A program made the translations under genes and the position numbers. Positions 11,268-23,200 of a DNA stretch of 64,000 bases are shown here, one piece after another (position 1 is the first letter of the stretch; every line of letters starts with the position of its first letter). This DNA comes from Onchidella celtica (Eukaryota; Mollusca; Gastropoda; Systellommatophora; Onchidiidae): assembly GCA_963931925.1 (NCBI GenBank), contig OZ007579.1:27508867-27572866 (forward strand), read 5' to 3'. Under the pieces are notes generated by a model. That model was not told the DNA's origin. It worked only from the letters and a program-made list of their open reading frames with translations, and did no database searches.

Positions 11268-14200
11268 GTGAGTATAATAATATTATTATCATCTAGTTAG
11301 AGATACAGGGCGGGCCAATGGTTTCTTTATCATAATAATTATGCAGCCGCTGCCATAAATGTTTAACTCTCTAGCCCCCCCCCCCCCCCCCACCATTTCT
11401 GCTTGTAAGCGAGTTTTGATTTTGTGAGAAATTGTTCTTAGAGGCATAATCAAGGCGTGTTTGTGATTATTTGGTTGATTTGGTGTAATATACAGGATGA
11501 TTCAAAAAGAATGAACCGATTTTAGGACGCATTGCTGGGATGAATTCTGTTATCGCATTGATGCTGCCCGTGCTGCTGGTGGTGGCCGCACTGAACACTT
11601 GTAAGACAGGAAATAAAAGTTGATTGTGAGTACAATACTTGTGACTTAGCTTGAGTTTTCTATTGTTTTTCCTCGTAAAGATATTGCGTCATAAAATCGG
11701 TTCATTTTTTTAAAAATCACCCTGTATTGTAGAAACTACCACAAGTAAATATAACAAAACTTTCGTCGCCTTGAATTCTTGTGGGAACTGCAGCCAAGTA
11801 ATGTGATGTCCGTGTGTGGCTGGGGATTCTGCCTGGGGCCTAAAGGATTAAGCCCAGCGCACTCTAGCCCTTCTTGATAGGCTGTCTGGTTAGATATAAT
11901 AATCACTGGAACTTGTTGTCGGCCTAAACCTTAGTTTCAATGTAGACTTTGTATTCGTATGTTGTAAACTTCTTGAATCCCATTTGGAAAATGTCATTGC
12001 AACACAGTTACAACTGAAGCAGACACGTCGTCGCCACAGTGCAACGCCCATCTGCGGTGTTTTCTTTTTTTTGGCGTGTGTGTGTGTGGGGGGGGGGGGA
12101 GGTAGGGATCCATTGTATTTAAGTTTGCCCGGGCAGCGGCCTGTTCGGCCTACTCTTCTCAATTTCCAACTGCGGAGGTATCTTTAACAGTGCACACTGG
12201 CCCTCCGAGTTTTTCGTCTTTATCCGAGAAGATCATGGAATCACTTAAAAGAAAATATGAGAAAAATCCTCAAATTCCAACATACCTGTACCGACCGGGA
12301 TTCGAACCCCCGGACCTTCGGCATGAGAGGAGGGCATGCCGGCGCCTTGCTTCTAGACCACGGTGTCTTCGATTTGAGATCTTTATTTTAGGAGGTTCGC
12401 TGCCCTTGGCATTTACACCTCACTTTACTTGTTTTATTATTTCTTGTTCTGGCGGGGGGGGGGGGGGGGGGGAAGATGATATAGATAAATTTTAATCTAT
12501 TAATTTCAATTTTGCCCGGGCAGCGGCCTTTCGGCCTGCTCTTTACGATTTCCAACTGCCAAGGTATCTTTAACGTGCGCAACGTGCACACGGGCCCTCC
12601 GGTGTCTTCTTTGGCTCGTGCGTAATTTATAGTATAATTATATTTGATTATGCCAAAAAACTGCTATGGCATTTAAAATTTGTATAAGATTGCAAATTTT
12701 TGTTGTTGTTAAATTGGTGTTATTGTTTTCAGCAAAGTTTTGGACGTAGGGTCACCAACAGTGTCTTTGGGTACAGATTTCATCGCCAAACCACACAGAC
12801 GCCACAAAGGGTAATTTGGCCTTGTATGGTCTTTTTGTGTGTCTGTCTTTCCATCAGTCTGTCCGTCTGTTTGTCTGTCCCTCTGCCTGCCTTTTTGTCT
12901 ATCTGTCTGCCTGCCTGTCCATCTATCTGTCTGCCTGCCTTTTTGTCTATCTGTCTGCCTGGCTGTCCATCTATCTGTCTGCCGTGCTGTCAGACTGTCT
13001 ATTTCTGTCTGAATAAAAGAGTAAAATAATTTTTTTTAAAAGCTGTGTAACAAATGATTTTGGTTTATTCTACTTTATTCTATTTTAATTTACTTTCAGA
13101 GAGTGAAAAAGGAAGAGACAGAGAGAGAGACGGCGAGAGAGAGAGAGAGAGACAGAGAGAGAGAGAGACGGAGAGAGAGAGAGAGACAAGGAGAGAGAGA
13201 GACAGAGAGAGATGAGAGAGACAAAGACAGAGTGAGAGAGAGAGACAGGGAGAGCGAGGGAGAGAGAGACAGGGAGAGGGAGAAAGAAAGAGAGAGAGAG
13301 AGAGGAGAGAGAGTCAGAGAAGAGAGGACAAATAGACAGACAAACAGACGGACAGAGGGACACACACACACAGCCGACAGACAAATAAATAGATAGGCAG
13401 ACAAATAGACAGATAGATAGGCAGACAAACAGATACATCGATAAGGACAGACAGACAGACAGATGACAAACAGACAAACAAATAGATATATATATAAATA
13501 GATAGAAGAGACTATTACTATTCCCTTGTAAAGCAGTTTGGAGCTCTTTATGGAGACAGGCGCTATAATATCAGTCTACACTATTTGTATTATTATTGTT
13601 ATTTCACCATTAGGTGTACCGGATCCCGCCCAGGGGCACAGCTATTGCAGTGAGTACTCAGATGATAACTTATCGGTCATTCCCGTAAAAGTACCTGCTG
13701 TCTGATTCATGTAACAATCAGGTTTCCATAATCAATTTAGTGCTCGAACTTTTAGGTTTCTTGTGTACATAACCTGAGGTCATTATTGCTGGTGTCTTTT
13801 AATTTACATGAAATCATATTTATGTGTGTTCAGTTTTTTCTCCTGAAATAGCAGCTGTAGGCTATCCACAGACGGTGTTTTCAGTCGCATCCATGTATCT
13901 GTGTAATATCTATCTGTCTGTCCATCTTTTATGCATCAGGGTCACTCTCTCTCTCTCTCTTTCTGTCTCTCTTTCTCTCTCTCTCTCTCTTTTTTCTCTC
14001 TCTTTCTCTCTCCCTCTCTCTCTCTCACTGTGTGTCTGTACATTAAGTCTCTTCGTCGGTTACTCTCTGTCCCATTCTCTCCCCCCCCCCACCATCCCTC
14101 GTTCCTTGGTCTCTCTCTCTCTTTCTCTTTCTCGTTCACTCTCTTTCTCCATCTGGGAGCAGCAGCATGACCTGATAGATTCCTTGCCCATCAATCATTT

Positions 14201-17200
14201 ACATTATTTTATCTGATCCTTCTGTTTGAAGCGCTAAAACAATAGAATCTCAGCACTAAATCTTCTTTTAGCACCCAAACTTTAAGTCCAACTTTATACA
14301 TAACGTCACTTTAGTTCTTGTTTGTTTTATCTCCGTTTCCTGAATAACCGGAGATCTTTTAGTATGTAGAAGAGATATAACAAATGCACACTTTGACACT
14401 TGTTTAAAATGCGTTGTGGCACTTATCAAGCTGTTTCACAGTTCTGATTTATTTTAACTCCTTATCATAGTACTAAAACAACAAACGGTAGCGTCGAATT
14501 TCTCAGTTGTACAAAAATTGGAGTTGGAACAAACAGGAACTAAGGTCTCGAGTTGTTTTTTATCTCCATTCTATACCACAGCAACTTCGTGCCAAATGTG
14601 AGAGTGGGAGAACTTTGAGCCAGCATGAGAAAGCCATGTGTGACTTATACTTTTCTCATATAACCAAGAGTTACACCAGGGTGAGTGGTTAGGTGTGGAA
14701 CAGACCCATACTGGTGTAGGTGCCAGACCGGTAGCTCGCCGGCCATAAATTTTGCTTCACATTAACGCAATAGGCACTGCCCACTGTATCCTGCTGGGTC
14801 ATTTGTATAATTTGTATTTGTATTTGTATACTACTTTAATCCCATTTGGGAAATTTGCCTTTGTGTCATTGCACCCAGTTACAACTGGAGCAGCTCCAGG
14901 CACGTCATCGCCACGGTGCAGCGCCGTCGACGTTTTGTTGTTGTTGTTTTTTTTTGGGGGGGGGGCGCGGGGGGGGGGGATGAGAAAAGGGTGGGGGAGT
15001 GGTAGGGATGAATTTTATTTGATTTTGCCCGGGCAGCGGCCTGTCCGGCCAGATCTTTTTTATTTCCAACTGCCAAGGTATCTTTAACGTGCGCAATGTG
15101 CACACAGGGCCTCCAAAATGGTTTCGTCCTTATCCGAGAAGACTAGGTACTCGATCCCACCCCCCCAATAGGATCAGGGACAAGAAAATATGAGAAAAAT
15201 CCCAAACTTCCAACATGCCTGCACCGGCCGGGTTTTGAACCCGGGACCCTTGGCATGAGAGGCGAGCACCTTGCCTCTAGACCACCTTGTCCCCATGGTG
15301 TGGTCACTGCCTGTTGCGCTAGTGTGAAGCAAAATTTATGGGCGGTGAGCCACCAGACTGGCACCTACATCAGACTAGGTCTTTTTCACCCCTTAAAGCC
15401 GAAACACAGAATACCGAGAGGGATCAAATGTCGTCCATCGGGCTCAGCCCGTATCTACAATGTCACCAATGTAATGTTATGTGCCCCATCCCTCCAAAAT
15501 ACGAAAAAAATAACTAGCACTCACCGTGAATCAGCAACATTTGCGCACAGTTCATGGACGTAAACTGAAAGAAGGATTTGTTGGTCACGGATTAAAAGCT
15601 CGTTTCAAAATAATCAGCGCGACTTTTTCTTCAATACATGTTTTAATTTTTTTTAGGAAGTGCTTAGAGAGGGACACATGTCCCCCTCTAAGCAAGTGCT
15701 TACAGAGGGACATATATGTGAAAAACGTCATCGAAATATGGTGACTTGCTATTTTTACTCAGCCAACCGACGGATATTCTATTTTGGGAAGTTTGCCTGT
15801 TTTTTATTTCGATCGTCCAACATGGCGGCGCCCTCAAATAGCCTGTAGGCTATTTTATGTATGACTAGATCGAAAGATCTTCCCAACCCTAAATCTCACC
15901 CTACCCCTAACACTAATTGCCATGCCGACTTTGACAGCGCATGGTCATACGCTATCGTGCGTAAAATAGCGAAAGGAATATTTTGCAGAAATACGTAAAA
16001 CAGCCTACAGGCTATTTGCTGTCATACGTAAAATAGACATTCCGCACTCTCGAAATAAGTAAAATATCCTATTTGCCGCCATACGTAAAATGGACGCTCC
16101 GATGTTCTGTCACCTTGTGATTCTTCTCACACGTATAGGCTAGCACAGCGGTTGGTGCATGTCCCTGGTAGTGGTAGGCTCATGCATTTTCTATCCTGTC
16201 ATTCTTTTACCTCTGTCCATCATCTGACTTTTCTCAGCACAACGTGGCTGTTATCGTGTCATTGTGCTTGTCTTCAAACTTAAACTTAAACGTACTGGCC
16301 ACACAAACAGAATAAATTTGGAGCGCATATTATTGCTCCGGCATCTGTGAGATCCAGAACTAGATCTAGATCTTCAAAAATATTTATTTTGTTTCAGAGC
16401 CCGCACAGTGACTGCATAATACGTTCTAACTATGCCCCTCCATGCTAAAGGAACTGATCTATGCAACTGTCCCTCTTAAATCCTGCGCTGAAAGATATCT
16501 TAAATCCTGTGTGTAACAGCTGAGGTTGTTCTAGCACGTTATAGTAGGGGGGAGTTAGTTGATCTAACTACAACCCTTTAGAAAACGAAACTATTACAGC
16601 TGTAAAATAAATAAACACGAGATCCGACGATAGATTAAATAATACTAAAGTTTAATAACTGTATAGTGAACAATAAATTACTAGGAAGACGCCAGCGAAA
16701 CTAAATATCTACGCCACACAAAAGGAAACTCACTTACTCACCCCCAACCACTCACACAGGTCTATATATATAAACATTCCTACAGAAAGTTCCCGAAATA
16801 AACGTTACCTTTGCCCTCGCACAAACTAACCAATCACGCATCAATACGTCATCAGGTTACATCACTCAAGGCCAAATCTGGCGTAAACATTCTTATCCAC
16901 AGTGTTATCGAATGTTCGGGAACATACTAATATTTACTGAACGAGTCAAAACACCTGACAACAAGCGAGCGAGGAAAAAAACTAGTCACTAGAAAAGAAG
17001 GTCAGGTCACGGAGTGCAGTACACTCTGGCGGTTGTCAAGAAGAAATGAACACATGCTCACCAGTGTAACAAGAAAACGGGAGAGGGCAAGGGATAGCTT
17101 GCAGATGCTACACAACTCCCCAATTTAAGTTGAATATCTTTCAACTCCAAAAACATTATACAGCGTCTGCACTATCGTGAAATAATCTTACAGTACTCCC

Positions 17201-20200
17201 AATCTCACAAAGGTAGTTGCTAATTCTATTACAATTATTAACAATTTCAGTGCCTCCCCAAATTTCATCGCAAATACAATACAAGGCAATATCCTTTGCA
17301 TCACTAATACCATAACTAATACAATACCGTCATTGCTTCCCAATAGTAGACAGTAGGCCTACTAGTCAAAATACCACAACGCCACCACTGTGGTGAAACA
17401 ATGGTCAATGATATTATTACAAATCATATAAGGTGAAACGATGGCCCATCGTTTACATAATGCTTCGTGCACGAATCATAGCATATAACTTGTTGTACAT
17501 AACATGGTTATCTCCAAAATGTATAACTCATACGTACAATGGCAAAAATACCAATACATACCGACCACTGGTTAGGGTCTTTCTTCATCATATTAGGTCA
17601 AAACAAGTTACAACATTGCAACATAACACAAACACTGCTTGCTCGCAGTCCCCATTTGGGTTACATTTTCCAAAAATTACACCAAGTTCCATTGGTAACT
17701 AATATGACATAGCATAAAATCAAAATGTGACTAACACATCATGACTCTCTATCAGCCATCAATTCAATATTCAGTTACAGATGAACTATGTCCCCAATTA
17801 CAGTACAATACTGCCGTCCTAGCAATTCATCTAGTAGGCAAAAGTATGGGTTACAATGCATTTCACTGATAGTGTACTACTTTAAAATACCCTGCTCAGG
17901 AAATCGGCACAGACATTTTCTCTGCCTTTTACGTAGTGAATCCTAAATCGATAAGACTGTAAAAATAAACTCCATCGTAATAACTTTGGACTGTCAAACT
18001 TGGCAGAGTTCAAAAACTCTAATGACCGATGGTCAGTTTGGAGCACAAACTCCTTTCCATACAAATACAAAGTAAACTTTTTTACAGCCCAAACAATAGC
18101 TAAACATTCGCGCTCTGAGACCGAATATTTTGTCTCACGAGGCAATAGCTTACGACTAGCATATGCCACAGGGTACAACTTTCCCTCGTGTTCCTGCATA
18201 AGACTAGCGCCTAATCCGCGATCTGATGCATCAGTTGCTAAGACAAACTCTTTGGAAAAATCTGGCAAACATAACACGGGTTTGGAGATAATGACATTCT
18301 TCAAAGAGGTGTACGCTTTCTCCTGCGTTTCATCCCACTGAACTATATTGGGCTGACCCTTTCTAATTAAATCAGACAATGGTGATGCAATCGCTGAAAA
18401 GTTAGGAATAAATTCATGGTAATATCCCACTAATCCTAAGAATGCTTTCACTTCCTTCTTAGTGGTGGGTCTGGGTGCGTCTCGTACCTTACATACATTC
18501 TCTTTTCTGACAGGCCAATCATACCTTCTCCCACTAAGTGTCCAACAAAGTCTACTTCAGACGTTCCAATCAGACACTTCGATGGTCTTGCAGTTAATCC
18601 AGCTTGGTCCATCCTCTGCAGTAAGTCCTTGAGAGTCTTCACATGCTCGTCGAATGTCTCTGTATGAATCAGCAGGTCGTCCACATATGCTGTCACATTG
18701 TTCATTCCACGGATCAATGGCTTTACGATCCTGTTCAGCGTGGCTCCTGAGTTCATCATCCCAAAAGGCATCCGAATGAATTCATAGTGTTCGCCCATGG
18801 TGACGAACGCCGTCTTGGGAATGTCTTGCTCTCGAACTTTCACTTGCCAGTATCCCTTGCTCAGGTCAATCCGAGAGAATAATTTTCCTCTCGAGAGACT
18901 CTGAAACACTTCTGATGGCGCTGCTGTCGGATGAGGGTCGAATACTGTGATCTTGTTTAACCTCCTGTAGTCGATGCAGACTCGGTTGGATCCGTCCTTC
19001 TTCTTGACGACAACAACAGGTGAAGCATAAGCTGATGAGCTCCTTCGAATGATGCCCAGCCGTCCCATGGTGCTAAGCTCCTCCTTCAATGAGTCGCGCA
19101 TAGCGTAGGGCACCGGGTATGGTCGTTGACGAACTGGTACCTCTGTCGTCAGGTCGATGCGATGTTCACCCAACTGACAGCATCCAGGGAGATTGGTGAA
19201 GACGTGCTGGTAATTCTTCACCACATCGCAGAGTTCTTGACGTTGTTCCGATGTCAGTTGCGTTCCATACTGGACATCTCTGTAGCTTTCCTTCTGGTCC
19301 CAGCTTCCTAGGTCGGCAAGGTCCTCCGTCGTTCCACCGTTGTCGCCTTCCAGGTCGCAGTCCTCGATGATTGTCATGCCAGCTGACTCCACGGGTTGAC
19401 TCTTGTCCATCATGTCGTCCTCTGCCAGTACAGTCTCAGCACTATCACCGCCGCCGTCCTTTATGGCGTTGACATGTCCAGGCGTGATATCTCTCCTACT
19501 GTTGTCCATCCCACACATCTCGGTCACAATAGGTCTCGGTTCCATTGCCACTGCTGCTGCTTTTGACGTCCTTGGAATGTATCTCTTGAGGAGGTTGGCG
19601 TGCAAGGTCTTTTCTTTTGCACCCATCTTGACTCTATAGTCGTTAACACCGACAACTGAGACTACCTTATATGGTCCCTTCCATTGGACTAGGAGCTTGT
19701 TAGTGTTCGTCGGCAGTAGCACCAACACTTCATCTCCGGGGCGGAACTTCCTCTCTCGCGCCTTCCGGTCGTAGTAGGTCTTCTGTCTACCTTGAGCCTT
19801 GGAGAGTTCTTCCGTCGCTAACTTCCATGTGTCCTCCAGCCTCTCATGTAGTTCCATGACGTACTGGTAACTGGTCTTCGTTTCCGGCTCCTCTACGTCC
19901 TTGGTCCATAGTTGACGTAAGATGTGCATCGGTCCTCTCACAGTTCTCCCATACAGCAACTCGAATGGGGCAAACTTGGTCGACTCTTGGGGAACTTCAC
20001 GATATGCGAAGAGCAGCGGGTTGATGTATCTGTGCCACTGCTTGGGTTGCTCTGCGCACAGTCGTCTCAATGTTTTCTTCAGCGTGCCGTTGAATCGCTC
20101 CACCAACCCGTTGCACATAGGGTGGTAGACTGTAGTGGTCGACTGTCGAATTCCCAGTAGTCTATTCGTTTCCTTCATGACATCTGACATAAACTGGGTC

Positions 20201-23200
20201 CCTTGGTCCGACAAGATCTCTTCGGGCACACCCAAACGGCTGTAGATGTTCACTAAGGCTTCTGCTACCGTTTCTGCGTCGATCTTCTTCAAGGGTGTGG
20301 CTTCGGGGTAACGAGTAGCGTAGTCTATATACACCAGGATATACCGATGTCCACCTTCACTTGGGGGTCGATAGGTCCTACTAAGTCCACGGCCACTCGC
20401 CTAAATGGTACGTCCACTACTGGCATACTCTGCAGGTGCACCTTTGGGGTCGCTCCTTTGTTCACCGTCCTCTGGCATATGTCGCATGAGCGGCAGTATC
20501 TCGCGACGTCACCTTCAATTCCAGGCCAATAAAAATTGCTCATAACTCTGTCTTTGGTTTTCTTCACGCCGAGGTGTCCTCCGACGATCGAGTCGTGGGC
20601 TACACTCAGTACATACTCTCTCAGTTTTTCGGGTAGTACCACTTGCCTTATAACCGTCGCCTGTCTCAGGTCCTTGTAGATCCGGTACAGTACTCCTCCA
20701 TGTTTCTCAAAATGAACAGATTTATTGCCTCTATTAGTTGGGATCTTCTTCTGCTCTAACTTCCTAATGACTTCGTCTTCTTCTTGGAGTCGGATAAGTT
20801 CCTCTCTATCCACTCCCGCGTGCCGTTCTGCCCTCGGCACCTTCAGCGACGTAGACCGGTCCTTCCTCTTCTCCTGGGCCCTCGTGGTCACCGCTCCTAC
20901 CATCACCTCAGTATCAGGGTCGTACGGGTCCTTCGCTCCGTCCACGTTCCCGACTACTAGGTCGCAGATGGTCTCCGGGAGACACAGCGCCGTCACTTTG
21001 CCCGTCAGGTAAGGCGTCTTCACGTCGATAACGGCTTCCTCCGCCGCTAGCAAGGAGTTATCGATCCTCGCGATAAGTTTCTTCCCACCGGTGAGCTGTC
21101 CGTCGTCCACCAGTGCTCGCCGCACCACTACACCTTCACAGCCGGTATCTCTTAGGACATCTACTGCTCGATTTCCAATCAAGCCCTTCATCACTGGTAA
21201 CTTCAGTTTCTCCACGGTCCTTCCGTCACTGCATCCTCCGCAAGTAACAGGCACCGCTAACTGTAGCTTCCCGTCCTTCATTACCGCTTGAACGTTGATG
21301 CTGGTGTCAGCCGTCGTCACATCTTGTCTTGACGACTCGTCCGCCGCTATAACTACGGCCGCCGCTGCCTTGTTCGGCTTGCCTCGTCCCATATCCTTCT
21401 GGGCTGGACACATCCTCCGAACGTGGCCTGGCTTTCCACAAAGGTAACATTTCAACTCACCTTTGTCGTTTAACTTTGCACGACACTCCGTCGCCTTGTG
21501 TCCCGGCCTCTGGCACCTATGGCAGACCTGTGGGCTTCTGTCTCCGTTGGGCCTCTGTCGCACTGGCCGGCTCTGCAGTCTGGCGCTCCCGCTGAGCGTC
21601 CGGTTCCTCGCTACCAGGTACGCCTCCGCTGAATCTGCGATGTCCTGTAGCGTCTTTGGTTTCCTCTCCCTCACATGGGTTGCAAGGTCTGGTGGGCAGG
21701 CATCCATGAATTGCTCTCTGACGAACAGATCTCTCACTCCTTCGTAGGTCTCCTCCGTCTTCGACAGCTTTATCCACCTGTCTAGATAGGTCTTGATCCT
21801 GGTCAAAAACATTCCAACATCTTCTCCATCTTCAGGCTTACCTTGTCTGAACATGAGTCTGTATCCGTCCTCTGACAGGTTGTACCTCTTCTGCAACGCT
21901 TCCTTGACCTTGTCGTAGTCCTTGGCTTCGTCGATCGGTAGTCTGCAGAAGCACTCCAAAGCTCTCCCGGTCAGCAGGGCAGACAGTGATGTCGTCCAGG
22001 TGGATCTGGGCCATTCAGCTGTCTCAGCAAACCTCTCAAACCGCAGCAACCAGCTATCCAGATCGTCCTTCTTGTCCTGAAATGCAGGTAGCTTGGGTCT
22101 CTTAGAACTGGCGTGGTCGCTGGTCCCCTGCGTCGACTCGCCTCCACCCTGATGGCGGATCCTCTCCATCTCCAGCTCGTGGTTCATCTCCTTCTCCCGA
22201 GCCTGTCGTTCAGCCTCCTTCTCCTGTCGTTGAGCCTCCAGCTGTCTTTCTCTTTCTAGGCCTTCACGGAGGTAGTCCCGTCTCTCCTGCCCAGTGAGCT
22301 CCATAGCGTCCGCTTCCTGGCTAAGCCTTCCAATAACCTCCGACATGTTGTAGATAGCTTGTCGATGATATTCCTACAATAAACTATGTAAATAAATCTA
22401 ATAATTTAGATCTGGTCCCTTCGAATCTGGTCGGATCCCGGACGAGCCCCCAATATGTAACAGCTGAGGTTGTTCTAGCACGTTATAGTAGGGGGGAGTT
22501 AGTTGATCTAACTACAACCCTTTAGAAAACGAAACTATTACAGCTGTAAAATAAATAAACACGAGATCCGACGATAGATTAAATAATACTAAAGTTTAAT
22601 AACTGTATAGTGAACAATAAATTACTAGGAAGACGCCAGCGAAACTAAATATCTACGCCACACAAAAGGAAACTCACTTACTCACCCCCAACCACTCACA
22701 CAGGTCTATATATATAAACATTCCTACAGAAAGTTCCCGAAATAAACGTTACCTTTGCCCTCGCACAAACTAACCAATCACGCATCAATACGTCATCAGG
22801 TTACATCACTCAAGGCCAAATCTGGCGTAAACATTCTTATCCACAGTGTTATCGAATGTTCGGGAACATACTAATATTTACTGAACGAGTCAAAACACCT
22901 GACAACAAGCGAGCGAGGAAAAAAACTAGTCACTAGAAAAGAAGGTCAGGTCACGGAGTGCAGTACACTCTGGCGGTTGTCAAGAAGAAATGAACACATG
23001 CTCACCAGTGTAACAAGAAAACGGGAGAGGGCAAGGGATAGCTTGCAGATGCTACACTGTGCTTAGAGACATTAAAATAATGTGATGTGTCCCTCTGTAG
23101 TAAATGTAAGCACACATTTAGAAGGGGGGGGGGCGCATGTGTCCCTCTGTAAGCATACATTTAGAGCGGGATATGTGTCCCTCTGTAGGCACTTGCTTAG

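Larger units (their letters stand above)
16512..23056 (-). mobile_element. Complete Ty3-type LTR retrotransposon with integrase upstream of RT (Gmr1-like order)
   Basis: A 6.5-kb element in gene A intron 4, inserted antisense to the gene. It is flanked by CTGTG on both sides (16507-16511 and 23057-23061) and has two 601-bp LTRs that read as identical, so insertion is recent. Coding order on the minus strand is gag with two zinc knuckles, protease, integrase, reverse transcriptase, RNase H. Ty3 elements normally place integrase last; Gmr1-like Ty3 elements have the order seen here. Two frame changes interrupt pol (near 20345 and 18495). About 770 bases between the RNase H stop and the 3' LTR are non-coding. 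Confidence 0.93.

Noticed and set aside
13085..13477. Overlapping SLSLSL and ERERER frames on both strands
   Set aside because: (GA)n/(GACA)n tract translation.
17113..17881. env-like gene in the LTR element
   Set aside because: No long frame, signal peptide or membrane segment on the coding strand.
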